A DNA stretch of 64,000 nt from Pictodentalium vernedei (lineage: Eukaryota > Mollusca > Scaphopoda > Dentaliida > Dentaliidae). Position 1 is the stretch's first letter. Each line of letters opens with the position of its first letter. Where the stretch lies: contig CM062296.1 in the NCBI GenBank assembly GCA_031216915.1, positions 449,500,287 through 449,564,286 of the forward strand, in the 5' to 3' direction. Of the stretch, positions 24,544-37,100 are shown piece after piece. The translations under genes were made by a program, and so were the position numbers. The notes below the pieces were generated by a model. That model made no database searches and had not been told where the DNA came from. It saw only the letters and a program-made list of their open reading frames with translations.

Positions 24544-25221
24544 TCATCCGAGATCGCTGGCATCTGCCGTCAGAACGCGATCGGACGTGGGTAAGTCCAA
24601 CGGGACACCCTGCGTGATCCACTGAACATTCGTCCAGTGGAGAAGGTGAGGATAAGAGATTCTGGTAACTGAAGCACCAGATCCAGAGAATCGATATTCG
24701 GCCTCCAACGACTGAACAGAAACTGTTGGAGAGGTCTGACATGCAGCCGACCTAGAGGAATGAGATCCGTCACCGAACCGCAGAGACCGAGCAGCTGGAG
24801 AATACCCCGTGCTGTCTCGGATGTGGACTGGGAACAGAGTCAGAGCAAAAGCAGAGAGAATCACAGCCCTGGCCTGGGGAACCGCCACCGTATTGAACTG
24901 AGTGCGGAAGGCCATCCCCAGATGACAGAACGACTGAGAAGGGACCAGATCCGACTTCTCCTCGTTGACTCTGAATCCTAGCGACGTGAGCAAGCTCAAC
25001 AGAGTGTCGACATCCAACTCCAGTAAGGCAGAATTGGAATGCCTCTGGAGGATATAGTCTAGATATGCCGAAGTAGTCACCCTGGACTGTGTGCGATGGA
25101 AGGCTATCACATGCGACATCAGACGGGTGAAGGTCCAAGGAGCCAGGTTGAGGCCGAAAGGCATGGCCTTCAACTGGTAAACTCGCCCCAGAAAAGCGAA
25201 CCTGAGATACTTCCGCGACAC
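24544..25221 (-). pseudogene. DIRS reverse transcriptase, palm/thumb fragment
   Basis: It starts with YLRFAFLGRVYQLKAMPFGL (RT motif region with the MPFGL box). It then has SAYLDYILQRHS where DIRS RTs carry YLDD, so the second catalytic Asp is replaced by Tyr. Next come LLSLLTSLGFRVNEEKSDL and FCHLGM, matching the usual spacing. The missing Asp and the frame break with the preceding fragment indicate a dead copy. Confidence 0.7.
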
Positions 25222-25955
25222 CCGATGAATCGGAACGTGAAAGTAAGCGCCTCGCAGGTCGATGCTGGAAGCGAAATCTCCATGTGAATGGAACGGCGGA
25301 CCGACCCGAAAGTCTCCATGCTGAACTTGGGAGCAATGATAGACTGGTTCAGGATACTCAGATCGATAACCGATCGGAGTCGGCCGCCCTTCTTAGGCAC
25401 CAAGAACAGGTGGGAATAAAACCCCACTGACTGAATGTTCTTGACGACCTCGATCGCCCCCTTGGCCAGGCGATTGTCTACCTTCGTGGACAAAGGCTCC
25501 CGACGTAAAACGTCTGAAGGAACTGTGGTTGGAAGAGGCACTCTGGACAGAGTGGGGTGCCTTCGGAAGAATATTCGCAGACCGGACCGAATAACATCTA
25601 ACACCCAAGGATCGGATGTGATGGTGGCCCAACGGTCTGCGAACTCTGCTATCCTTCCTCCCTCCAACCTGGGCGAATCGAGGTGAGGACCTTCAGTTCG
25701 AGCCCCGAAGAAACCCGCGAGGGGAGAAACCACCTCCTCTACTGAATGAAGAATCCTGAGACTTCCCTCTAGCCTGCCGGCGGTCACCCTTACCCCGTGA
25801 GTAATAAGTGGAAGCGGTGGCAGAAGGATCAACCCTTTGCTTCGCAGAGGAAGCAAAAGGGTACTTGTAAGGCTTTGAACGGTCCCTGCCTCCCCTAGAA
25901 GGCTGATCAAGCTGACGAAGCAGCAGCCGATCTTTGGAATGACGTAGGATGTCAT
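25170..25955 (-). pseudogene. DIRS RT N-terminal fragment
   Basis: The frame carries KGAIEVVKNIQSVGFYSHLFLVPKK and GRLRSVIDLSILNQSI, the fingers/palm start of a DIRS reverse transcriptase (motif 1-2, 'hLVPKK..G.hR.VIDLs.LN'). It then loses register against the next fragment at about 25200. Upstream sequence (SDPWVLDVIRSGLRI) is the usual linker before the RT. Confidence 0.7.
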
Positions 25956-26076
25956 CCCGGACCGTCGACACGGAACCCATGGAACAGTAGCGGACCTGCC
26001 AAAGAAGCAGATCGAAGAGCAGCGCGCTGCCCCCAGGTAAGGGATCGGCCTGTGTCCAGCACAGAGTCCCTTCGAA

Positions 26077-26754
26077 CTAGTTCCAAAATAGCCGTGTCAC
26101 AGACATGCGTGTGAGTAAGATGCACGAGCGCCTTGGACAGCACACGCAAAGGAGTCTGTACATCGTCAAACCTATCTGGAGGCAGATACGACTTGATCGG
26201 AGAGAGAAAGCATACCCAGCATTTGTCTCGATAAGCCCAACATGGACTCCAGAGTCGTCATAGGAATGACGGCCGACTTGGGCTTGGAAAGCCCGAAGGA
26301 ATTGGAGTCCTGATCCAAAACGGGGCGGAAGGTCCAGGCTGCCCAGAAGGCGTTGGTCCCGCAAAACTGGCCGTGTGACCAGAATGAGTGGTCGGAAAAC
26401 GCCAATGACAAAACTGTGGTACTCGACGGCGCAGAGGCCACTGCAGAGGGTCCGGCCGGCAGCCACTTCCAACTTCGTCGAGTTGAAGTCGGGGAAGGCT
26501 GAGGCCGATACCCCCACATCTACACTCCCAGACACCGCTGCAGACCACTGCAGGTATAAAACTACTGTGCTCAACGGCTGAGAGGACACAGTAGGGGGTT
26601 CAGTCGGCAGCCACTTCCGACTTCGCCGAGTTGAAGTCGGAGAAGGCTGAGGCCGATACCCCACAACCACACTACAGACATCACTGCAGACCCTTACAGG
26701 GATAAGCCGAGGCCGGCTAAAAACGGTGCCCGCTAGACGGAACAGCAGTAGCAA
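26077..26754 (-). pseudogene. Probable DIRS gag/5' region remnant with internal duplication
   Basis: Upstream of the RT on the same strand, as expected for the DIRS gag ORF, but I see no diagnostic motif. It includes an about 150-bp tandem duplication (about 26420-26690; 'cggcagccacttccgacttcg...ttgaagtcgg...ggctgaggccgatac' occurs twice). Open frames in all registers reflect GC-rich sequence. Confidence 0.35.
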
Positions 26755-26959
26755 CAGATACGACGGGAGCTGTTGGAACTGGCGGAAAAGGGGAGAGAGC
26801 CACCTAGCTCGGCCTCCAAAGGAGGAGTCACAACCTAAGTGACAGCCTCAGATGTCGACTGGAGAGGACGCATAGTCCCGGAACCAGGCATCTCTTCACC
26901 AGAAATCCAATAGCTCCCGCAGTATCCACCACGGTAAAAAAACTGCACATGCCCCACTG

Positions 26960-27230
26960 AAGGGGAATAACTCTCACCAGACATGGTCGAGTCGGGAGGC
27001 CCCGAAAACGACAGTGTTCCCCACCCCCCGCTGGTGCGGGAGGAGCTGCACATCCCCCACGGAGGGGGAGTAATTCTCACCAGACGTGGTCGAGTCGGAG
27101 GCCCCGAAACGACAGCGTTCCCCACCCCCGCGGGTGCGGGAGGAGCTGCACATCCCCCACGCAGGGGGTATAACTCACACCAGACGTGGTCGAGTCGGGA
27201 GGCCCCGAAACGACAGCGTCCCCCCCCCCC
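26960..27230. repeat. About 104-bp tandem repeat, about 3 copies
   Basis: The unit includes 'ggtcgagtcgggaggccccgaaa', 'cgacagcgttccccacccc', 'gtgcgggaggagctgcacatcccccacg' and 'aactctcaccagac'. It lies just 5' of the DIRS remnant (minus strand), so it may be its 5' untranslated repeat. A poly(C) run ends it at 27221-27233. Confidence 0.8.
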
Positions 27231-27489
27231 CCCCCATCCACTCCAGTTATTATATGTCCCAAACCTTACAATTCATAAATTGATTTGTTACCAGATTGTA
27301 ATTAAGTTTGTATCTGATTTGTTTTTGTTTAAGTAATCACCATGGTGACCCAGAAAAAACTCCAGCACAGTCAATCAGGCTGATTAGTCTATTTATAGCA
27401 CAACTGTTACACAACAGCAATCAGCAATATTGGTCTCAGCTTTAAATGAAGTGTACACGTGATGTCCTCGGAAGGGGTGGTGGTGTTTG

Positions 27490-28500
27490 GGTTTTTAACC
27501 ACAAACTTGGAGTCACCCTACCAAGCTACAATGAAATCCCTTCATAATTATGGCCAGAGGAATATTCTGAAGGTTTTCGGGCTTCGGGCCTCTGTTGCCG
27601 TCACAATTGCCCAAAAGGGGTCATTCTCATCTGGACATTATATGAAGTCAACCTATCACATTACAATGAAATCCCTCCATAAATATGACCTGTAGACTGT
27701 GCTAAAGGTATTCGGGCTTCGGGCCCCTGTTGCCGTCACAGTTGCCCAAAAGGGGACGTTCTCATGTAGACAATATATGAAGTCAACCTATCAAGTTACA
27801 ATGAAATCCCTCCATAAAAATGACGTGTAGACTGTGCCGAAGGTTTTCGGACTTCGAGCTCGGGCAGCCATCATGGTTGAATCGCAACCAAAAGGGGACA
27901 TTCTCATCTGGGCATCATGTGGATTGATCCTACGAAGTTACGTTGAAATCCTTTCATAAATATGACTGTAGACTGTGCTGAAGGTTTTCGGGTTTCGGGC
28001 ACCTGTAGCCGTCAAAGTTGCCCAATCACGTCCAAAAGGGGACTTTCTCATGCTAACATTATATGAAGTCAACGTATCAAGTTACAATGAAATCCCTCCA
28101 TAAATATGGCCTGTATACTGTGCTAAAGGTTTTCGACTTTTGGGCTCGGGCAGTTGTGATGGTTGATAGATCACGCCCAAATGGGGAATTCTCATGTAGA
28201 CATCATACGGGGTCATCGTATCAAGTTACAACGAAATGCATCCATGCTAAACATGACCTGTAGACTGTGCTAAAAGTTTTTGGGTTTCGGGCTTGGGCAG
28301 CCAGCACGGTTGACAGATCATGCCCAAACAGGGACGTTCTCATCTAGGCATTGTACAGAGGCATTCTATGAAGTTGCAATGAAATCCCTTCGTAAATACT
28401 ACCTGTAGACTGTGCTAATGGTTTTGGGGTTTTGGGCTCGGGCAGCCATACCGGGTGACCGATCACGACCAAAAGGGGACGTTCTCATGAAGACATGACC
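27490..28500. repeat. Tandem array, 135-150 bp unit, about 7 copies
   Basis: 'tacaatgaaatccctccataaatatg' and 'gactgtgctaaaggttttcgggcttcgggc' recur near 27528, 27662, 27797, 27935, 28083, 28227 and 28375, together with 'ccaaaaggggacgttctcatgtagac'. Incidental ORFs of 66-78 codons overlap it. Confidence 0.85.
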
Positions 28501-28704
28501 TAAAACCTGCATATGAAATTTCGTGACGATCAGACAAGAACTACCAGGTATAGCCTGTACTTGAAGGTTGAATAAAAAACTTTAACCACAAACTTTAACC
28601 AAAACTAAACAGGAAAAAAAAACAAACAAAACAACAAAAAAACACTTGAACCTTCAGTAAAAAACTTGAACCACAAACTTTAACCAAAAACTCTAAATGT
28701 TAAC

Positions 28705-28730
28705 AGACGGACGGACGGACGGACGGACAA
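28705..28730. repeat. (GACG)n microsatellite
   Basis: About six copies of gacg at the end of the preceding array, a common tail of such repeats. Confidence 0.9.
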
Positions 28731-28739
28731 AAGTCATTA

Positions 28740-30550
28740 CTATACCCCTTACTGTAAACAGTCGGGCTAACAAGAACAGGCGTACCGGGAATAGTGTTAG
28801 AACCATCCAGAACAAACCATAAAAGCTAAATATAGTAGAAATAAGATAAAACTATTCCAACCAAAAGGTTCTACGCTACTGGAGTACGCTCCAGAACGAA
28901 TAGGGTTGGGGAAAGTAATCGAGGATTTGGGGTAATTAGATTTACTATCCATCAATCGAAATCCCCTGATTGTTGGCAAAAACGAGATTTATGGGGAATC
29001 CAAACCCATTCTGCTGATTTAGGGTGACTGTAGAGTCAATTTTGGGAATTAGATTTACTCATATTCAATCGAACACACCCTCATAACATCCCCATGTTCT
29101 TTAAGAAGCCGTTCAGACTCATAGCAACCACGTGCTACCATGGAAACCAAGATGGCGGTCCCCAATAAACAAAATGGACGACGGAAACTTGTCATCCTAA
29201 CAACACGCGCTGCACATGCGCATTAAGACCACACATCACTATGGGGATGATGCACAAGATGGCCGCTCACACGGGCTACCATGAAAACCAAATAACGTTA
29301 CTGGTCACGGAAACAGGGTCCGATCAAACGGGGACGATCTCCACACCTACTACTCGGGGAGGGGGGGGGGGGCTGTCTGCCCCCCCCCCCCCCCCATTAA
29401 CGTCGAATTGTGCTCAACTGTAGAAGAAAAGTACCCCATCAACTGCGGGTGGCCCGAGGAATTGACCAGTGTTTGTTTACTGTGGCAGTATGTCCAGTTT
29501 TACTTGTAAAATAGGACACAGTAGCCAACGCCAGGGGTGGAAGTCCTCGAAAGTGGGCAACGCGGGTATAAACGCTTGGTTGAACTGACTTGAAATTGTG
29601 CTACGGTTTTGATACGGCCAAGGATATATTAAAAGTGCCCTAAACGCGATAAAATAAATTGAGATAATCATTTTGCCTCTGAGGTCTTGGGGAAGCATAC
29701 AATCAACACTAAAAGAATACGCAACGAATCGTTGTCCAAATTATAATCAGTTTGTTTGTGATTGCTCATAAATTCTTCGGAAAGTAAGTTTGTCTAACAC
29801 AATGGCATCGGAGGGGGGGGGGTGCAGCTACTCTCCTGCTCGGAGTCTAGGAGGCAGGGACCAGCGCGTGGCCCTTTTCACCAGAAGCGCACCAGTAAGA
29901 CTCCAATTTTACGTGTGCCAATACTGGTGGGGTGAGGTGTAGTGGGAATTGGGTAAAATGACTTCGTTTGGTCGACAATCACCAAACAAGGAAGCCACAC
30001 TCGGTGAGTGATTTCGAAAGCTTCACATCGTCCCTTGAGTGGAACAACGTGCCATCTGCAATGTTTTAGCATCAGAGATGACGCATTGTTCCTCTTCAGG
30101 GACGATATATATAATGTATTGAGTGTCACATTACAGTTCATACGTTGTAAACTCCCGGTCGTAACTCATATATCGGTATACCCAGAGTCAAGTTTGATGA
30201 TACCCCTACCCTCGGATACTTCTGGTGCCCTTGGTTTTGGAGTAAGGACTGGCTCAGTTTCAATTAAACAAGATATAGATGAAAATCGTTGATTATACCG
30301 TATATACTTTTTCACACCACTTGCAACTCATGAAGTGCCGCCAAATGGCATAACTGGTGCAGTGCAAATGCTAGAAGCCCAAATTTGGATTTTAAGTCTT
30401 GATGCAAGAATAGAGCTCTCATTCTCAGCAGGTGCTTGTTATGCGACTTTGACTATCAGTTCTTTTATTTTGAACAGCTGCACCCATGTTGGTCTGAATG
30501 TCCCTTGTTACAATTTATTGGAGTGTCCATAGGCAGTATCCAATAAAATG
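28740..30550. other. No supported feature
   Basis: Contains poly(G)/poly(C) runs (about 29358-29368 and 29382-29394; 29813-29821) and only short open frames with no recognisable domain on either strand. Confidence 0.3.
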
Positions 30551-30854
30551 TTATTTAATATTTATTTATTAGGGTTTAACGACACATAAACAGCCAGGGT
30601 CATATCATGTCGATGACAGGTTTACGGGTGGAGGAAGTCGGGGTACCCGGAGAGAACCACCGAGCAACGACGAGCAGCTGTAACACCGGAACTATGCACC
30701 GCGGCACAGGCAGGGTTAGATTGGTTGAAGACATGCGCACCATCGGCAGTACGCCTTAGTACACAGCGTCATCGTGCCCCCATGTAGGCAATCGGGGTTA
30801 AGTGCCTTGCCCAAGGACACAACGCGTGAGCACGAATCAGTCGCTGAAATAGTC
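30551..30854 (+). repeat. Dispersed host repeat, split by the Polinton
   Basis: Starts in an 'attaatttatttattaggg'-like stretch, 'tttaacgacacataaacagcc', then 'acgggtggaggaagtcggggtacccggagagaaccaccgagc', 'catcgtgcccccatgtaggcaatcggggttaagtgccttgcccaaggacacaacgcg'. A relative lies at 4935-5190. The continuation after the viral element is at 49139 onward (ccaactactaaccgcgctc). Its abundance in mollusc genomes is from general knowledge, unchecked. Confidence 0.6.
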
Positions 30855-30860
30855 ACCCAT
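30855..30860. repeat. 6-bp target-site duplication, left (acccat)
   Basis: Identical to 49133-49138 and directly adjoining the first base of the left TIR. Confidence 0.9.
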
Positions 30861-30870
30861 AGTAGTTGGG

Positions 30871-31067
30871 GGTGGCACTCTGGACCCAAGATCTGTGAAA
30901 CTTATAGACCCAAGAACTTATAGACCCAAGATTTGTGAAACTTATAGACCCAAGAACTTATAGACCCAACATGTATGCACTGGTCACAAATCTTGGGTCT
31001 ATAAGTTCTTGGGTCTATAAGTTCTTGGGTCTATAAGTTTCACAGATCTTGGGTCCAGAGTGCCACC
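30871..31067. repeat. Terminal hairpin with 16-bp iterons (left)
   Basis: ggtggcactctggacccaag starts one arm and its inverse ends the other at 31067. Within it the 16-bp motif acttatagacccaaga occurs four times forward and three times inverted around 'atgtatgcactggtcac'. Three more copies of the motif occur at 31240-31290. The corresponding right hairpin is 48893-49122 and has an extended perfect centre (catgtatgcactg...cagtgcatacatg). Confidence 0.85.
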
Positions 31068-31535
31068 GCATCATGCTTTTTTTATGGCCAGATCCTATAG
31101 TACATTTTTGCTTATAAGTTTTTTTCACTGGAGGATAAGGGAACTGGTTTTTTGTCTTTTTGAGATAACAAAGACTTGATTGTGTACATGAGAAGATCTC
31201 TTTCTAATAGTGTGGGTAGCCCTTAGAAGGGCTGCCACGATGTTTGGTCTATAAGTTCTTGGGTCTATAAGTTCTTGGGTCTATAAGTTTCACAATTTAA
31301 CACTAAGGCAATGGACCCTATGGAAAACTCAGTGTTAAAAATGCTTTGGTCTATAATGCCTCCGCATCAGGCTTTATGACCAGATCCTATAGTACATTTC
31401 TGGCTTATAAGTTTCCACTGTACATTAATTTATTTTTTGTAGTTTGCAAATTAATTTTTTGTTTAGCTTAAATGTTTTTGTGGTTTGCAATATAATTTTT
31501 GTTTAGCTTAAATATTTTTTTGTTTTTTGTGTTTC

Positions 31536-31730
31536 GCAAAATAGAAAAATAATTTGCAAACACAAAAAAATATTTTCTAAGAAAATATATTTTGTGTTTG
31601 CAAATTATTTTTACAAAAAGCTTTTTCATAATTTTATGAAAAAGTTTTTTGTGAAAATAAATTTGCAAACACAAAATATATTTTCTAAGAAAATATTTTT
31701 TTGTGTTTGCAAATTATTTTTCTATTTTGC
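31536..31730. repeat. Inner AT-rich palindrome of the TIR
   Basis: 195-bp near-perfect palindrome centred at about 31633, with nested smaller palindromes (tattttctaagaaaata) and ttgcaaacacaaaa blocks. The mirrored copy is at about 48228-48422. Confidence 0.8.
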
Positions 31731-31782
31731 AAGTTTTTATTTTATAAGGAAATATTTTATGTACCCCAGACCTGGATTTTTT

Positions 31783-34058
31783 TCTCTGGCAAACCAATGT
31801 CTCTGGGAGATTTCACTGTTAAATCTGTGTTTGTCACCACTGTTTTTCCCCATAGACAATCCTGGAGGGGTAATTGCAACATTTTTTATTCCAAACTTGT
31901 TTTAGGATATCTCTCATTGATACAACTCTCATTATCAACAGTCACTCACAGAATGGGTAATGGAACTGTGTCTCTCTTTCTGAGACTTTTATTTGTTTAG
32001 AAAGAAAAATCTCTTTCCAATATTCTGTAGCCTTGAAAAAGGCTGTTCAATTCTGTATCAGATAAGATGTAGAAATTGTCATTTCTCCCTTCCCGTCTTG
32101 TTAAATATCCACTCAAGTTACATTTGTTTGTCCCATGGGTATCTCTCCGATTTGAAAAAATGACACAATAGCGCCGGTACTTTGAGTTTTTCTGAATGCT
32201 TATCAACTTACAATATCAAGTCGATAGTCCCTAGTCGTAATGTAAATTCATATTCACACAAATCATATTTCATATATTTGTACGAATACGAATTTGCAAA
32301 TACAAGAACGCTATCTGTTATTTGAGTTGTAAAAAATTTACTGTCAATCCTATTACAAATGTAGTGAAGAAAATACACCAATACCTTCAAAATGATTCAA
32401 GTAAAATATCCAATATAAGCGATGAATTAATTGTAATCTATAAGTTATCTGAACAATTATACTCCTATGATAAAACAAAATGCGTATTGAATTGTAATGT
32501 TAGGTATTAGAGTCGATTTTTCCTGGAAAATAAACGTCACGAAACACAACGTCAATTTCTGGGAAGTGGTTTAAATATAGCGCGGCTTCACTGAAAATAA
32601 CCACTGCTTTGCAAATCAAAAAATCAATACTGACTTAACATTGCGTGTTATATCGACACCAGAATAACTCCCGAAATATTACTTTCCATCAATGAAATGT
32701 GATCGACCAACTTGATGTTTTAAATAAATGAGTTTCCCACGACTTATACCATGCATTTAACAAGCAGAACAATTTATTAATTTTTTAGAACAACGGGTCA
32801 AGCACTCCCAACATATCCGTACTTTTACATATTTATTCGAATATCTTCGCTCATAATTATTCTATCTGGACATATTATATACCATCGTAAAGCTTGTCAA
32901 CTGCAGTTTAAGATGGTATCTTAAGCGATACAATCGGTTCGGAACTTAAAATGTTATCGACTGTTATCTGCCAAAAGAAACACAAAACCATATTCAACAC
33001 AGGCATCCCATAAAATGCACTGACACACTATTTAAATGTACATCCATTTGGTTACAAACAGTTATGCTATCTATTGCACTCAATAACCTCTGGATACTAT
33101 ACACCAGTTGTTAAATGTGTTCAGTGTTAGAGTCGATTTTTCCTGGAAAATAAACGTCACGAAACACAACGTCAATTTCTGGGAAGTGGTTTAAATATAG
33201 CGCGGCTTCACTGAAAATAACCACTGCTTTGCAAAATCAAAAAATCAATACTGACTTAACATTGCGTGTTATATCGACACCAGAATAACTCCCGAAATAT
33301 TACTTTCCATCAATGAAATGCGATCGACCAACTTGATGTTTTAAATAAATGAGTTTCCCACGACTTATACCATGCATTTAACAAACAGAACAATTTATTA
33401 ATTTTTTAGAACAACGGGTCAAGCACTCCCAACATATCCGTACTTTTACATATTTATTCGAATATCTTCGCTCATAATTATTCTATCTGGACATATTATA
33501 TACCATCATAAAGCTTGTCAACTGCAGTTTAAGATGGTATCTTAAGCGATACAATCGGTTCGGAACTTAAAATGTTATCGACTGTTATCTGCCAAAAGAA
33601 ACACAAAACCATATTCAACACAGGCATCCCATAAAATGCACTGACACACTATTTAAATGTACATCCATTTGGTTACAAACAGTTATGCTATCTATTGCAC
33701 TCAATAATCTCTGGATACTATATTGCTGTTGTTAAATATTGACCCAAAGATACACTAACAAATAAAAGCTATAAAATATTTACCATAGGCATGTCCCATA
33801 GAGTGAATGGATTACATTTCATGACTTTTCAAATGTGTATAAGAAACATTTATAACAGTATAATTCAGTGGGTATTAAATGTACATTTAAATGCACAAAT
33901 AAAAGCTATAAAATATTTACCATAGGAATATTTCCCATAGAGTGAATGGATTACATTTTATGACTTTTCAAATGTGTATAAGAAACATTTATTAACAGTA
34001 TAATTCAGTGGGTATTAAATGTACATTTAAATGCACATTTAAATGTACATTAAAAAAG
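31783..34058. other. Left non-coding region of the Polinton
   Basis: No convincing gene on either strand. It contains a roughly 600-bp tandem duplication (about 32508-33107 and 33128-33727, offset 620 bp, about six differences seen) and a 137-bp direct repeat (33760 and 33897: aataaaagctataaaatatttaccatagg...). It leads into the PolB promoter. It may hold replication or transcription control sequence; that is inference. Confidence 0.6.
32508..33727. repeat. Tandem duplication, about 600 bp, two copies
   Basis: 'agtcgatttttcctggaaaataaacgtc' begins each copy at 32511 and 33131. Differences include one inserted base and a few substitutions, so the duplication is recent. It lies wholly in non-coding sequence. 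Confidence 0.9.
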
Positions 34059-34066
34059 TATAAAAG
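34059..34066 (+). promoter_or_regulatory. TATA box of the DNA polymerase gene
   Basis: tataaaag lies 98 bp before the ATG at 34157. It is preceded by repeats of 'taaatgcacatttaaatgtaca', a short palindromic stretch. Confidence 0.6.
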
Positions 34067-34156
34067 GAGGAAGAATCTTAGGATGTTTCACACTTGGTTT
34101 TTTGACTTCAAGAAGACAAGACATATTTTCAAAGCTAGAAGACGATAGAAGAAAAG

Positions 34157-37100
34157 ATGAAGAGAGCCATTGAAGAATATAGTGAGACAGAGAGTGAAGT
34201 AGATAACAAAAAGCAGAGAGTAGAATCAGCAAGAGACTTATACACCATTCACCCACTTCTACAAAAAACATCAAGAAAATTCCGTTCCAAATCCCATGTA
34301 TGCAGAATAACATTCAAACAATTTAATCAAAAGAATCCATTTGACACCCTTGGAAAAGTATTTGACAGTTTGGTAGATGATATTAAAGAAGAATGTGGAG
34401 TAGAAGACAACGATCCAATGAGAATATCAGTTAACCACCCAGGATTAGAAATAGGTATATTTATTCCATTTACTAAGGCTTCAGGTATCACTGGTAACAC
34501 CATATTAGATGAAATAGAAAAGGTTGTACAATCAAATGATAACTTTACTATCCATGATGGGCAATTATCTTTAGAAATAACACACACTTCTCTACCACAA
34601 GGGTCTGGGCGACGTGCACCAATTTCATTTTCATCTGTTGATAAAATGGTGGGAAACAAGAAAAGTATTATTGAAATTAAAAATGTTAATGATTCAATGT
34701 GTCTCGCACGGGCCATTGTAGTGGGAAAGTGTCATGTTGATAAAGATAATTCTGAACTTTGGCAAAAGAAATGGAAAAATATTAGACGTTCTGATAGACC
34801 GACACAAGAGTTGGAAGCTAAGGCATTGATGGACAAAGCAGGTCTTGATTATAATATTCCTTGTGGATATGAAGAATATTATAAAATACAAGACCTGCTT
34901 TACCCAGAGTATGTCATCAAAATTCATCCACAGTATGCAAAAAGTGAATTTTTATTCAAACCTCCAGTTACCACCACTGATAGTAAAGTTATTCATATTT
35001 ACCACCATGACCAGCATTTTGATACTATCACTACAATTAAAGGGTTTTTAGGATGTTCATACTATTGTGAACTTTGCAGTAAAGGGGTCCGACAGAGAGA
35101 ACGTCACATGTGCCCTTTTGGTTGTGTTTGCTATGCTCCAACAAAATGTATTCCTGAACATCCCATCACCTGTTACAGTTGCAATAGACAATTTAGAAGT
35201 CCATCATGCTATAATAACCATATCACTAGAAAGGGGAAAGAAGAAAAAACAATTTGTCAATTAGTTCAAAAATGTAAAACATGCAATTCATTAATATATC
35301 CAACCAAAGGGAAACATATCTGTGAAGGATTCAAAAAATGCAAATATTGTCAACAAGTAGTTAATTCTGATCACCAATGTTTTATTCCAAAATACACTTC
35401 ACCCGAGGATGAAAAAATACCAAACATTCCATTTGTATTTTTTGATTTTGAAACCACACAAGACTCAGGAGTTCATATCCCAAATTTCTGTGTTGCTCAT
35501 CGTGCATGTGGGGAATGTATTTGTAAATCTATAGATCAAGAATGTATTTCCTGTGACAAATTTGGACAACGGCAATCAATATTTAAAGGGGAATCTACTT
35601 TATCAGATTTTTGTGATTGGCTTTTCAGTAAGGAACATAAAGGGACAACAGCTATTGCTCACAATTTAAGAGGTTTTGATGGACAGTTTATTTTAAGACA
35701 CCTCATTGAAACTGGTACAACAACTCCTGATGTAATTATGAATGGGAACAAAATTCTTTCACTTAAAGCTTGTGGTATTAGACTTATAGATTCTTTAAAT
35801 TTTCTTTCAATGAGATTGGCACAATTTCCCAAAACATTTGGCTTGACAGAATTAGCAAAAGGTTATTTCCCCCATTTGGCAAACACACAAGCTTATCAGA
35901 ATTATATTGGCCCTTATTTAGATTCAACATTGTATATGCCAGATTCAATGTCTCCATCAGATAGGGAGGATTTTATCAAGTGGTACAAACAAAAAATTAC
36001 TAGTAATGCCAGTTTTGATTTTCAAAAAGAAATGGAATTATACTGTAAATCAGATGTAGATATTTTACGTAGGGGGTGTGGGGAATTCAGACAAAAATTT
36101 ATAGATAGTGATGGCATAGATCCTTTGAGAGAAGCATTTACCTTAGCCGATGCATGTACAAAAGCTTGGAGAAAAAATTCACTTCCAGAAAACAAAATGG
36201 CAATCATTTCAGACATAGGTTACCCAGCTAAAGTCAAATACTCCATTAAAGCCATTAGATTTTTACAGACACTTGCACAGGAAGAAAACATACATATTCA
36301 ACATGCACTCAATGGTGGGGAGGTTAAAATAGGGGGATATTATGTTGATGGGTTTCACAAAGACACAAATACAATCTTTGAATTTTATGGATGTATGTGG
36401 CATGGGTGCATAACATGTTACAAAGACAACAGACATGAGAAAAATCCAGTCAATTTGCTAAATTACCAAACTCTCTACAACAATACACAGGAACGCATAC
36501 ACCATTTAGAATCATTAGGGTATAACATGAGAATAACATGGGAACATGAACTTGATGATTTTTGCAAATCAAATCCTGAAGTAAAATCAACATTGAATTC
36601 ATTTTTTCCAAACATGGATCCTATTAAACCACGTGAAGCATTATTTGGGGGGAGAACAAATGCCATTAAATTACATCATAAAATAGACCAAAGCACAGAC
36701 AATGAAATAAAATACATAGACATCTGTTCACTCTATCCTTATGTCAATAAACACAGAGAATATCCAGTAGGTCATCCACATATACTCACAAAAGAAAACA
36801 TAAACATGGATGCTATAAGACAGTACAGGGGACTTATCAAATGTAAAGTTTTACCACCACAATCTCTACACATGCCAGTATTACCAATTCATTGCAACAA
36901 GAAAATGGTTTTTACACTTTGCAATACATGTGCAGAACAAGAATTAGACAACTGTGAACACACACCAGATCAACGCAGTATTACAGGTACATGGACATCT
37001 GTTGAACTTTTTAAAGCATTGGGGATGGGATACACATTACTTGACACTTATCAGATTTGGCATTGGGGAGAATGGTCTTCAGAAATTTACAAACATTATG

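Larger units (their letters stand above)
23850..26830 (-). mobile_element. Truncated, decayed DIRS-type retrotransposon
   Basis: Read on the minus strand, a gag-like region (26754-26077) is followed by reverse transcriptase (25955-24544) and RNase H (24534-24004) in DIRS style. The tyrosine recombinase that should follow is absent: homology stops near 23850 and another repeat begins. Frame changes and the loss of the second Asp of the YLDD box (YLDY) mark it as inactive. The region is clearly GC-richer than its surroundings. Confidence 0.75.
30861..31782. repeat. Left terminal inverted repeat (922 bp)
   Basis: Matches the reverse complement of 48178-49132 throughout. The right copy is 33 bp longer, which is fully accounted for by its larger terminal hairpin. 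It contains an outer palindrome with 16-bp iterons, a small gene-free middle and an inner AT-rich palindrome. The small ORFs in it are mirrored in the other TIR and are not supported as genes. Confidence 0.95.

Noticed and set aside
29878-30292. Opposing ORFs of 87 and 94 residues
   Set aside because: No motif and no splice or promoter context; they overlap each other on opposite strands.
31468-31905. ORFs in the AT-rich palindrome of the TIR (mirrored at 48213-48455)
   Set aside because: Phe/Lys-rich translations of a palindrome; the mirrored copies give the same peptides on both strands.
32322-32510. 62-residue ORF in the left part of the Polinton
   Set aside because: Starts at a non-ATG codon, lies against the tandem duplication border and has no support from context.
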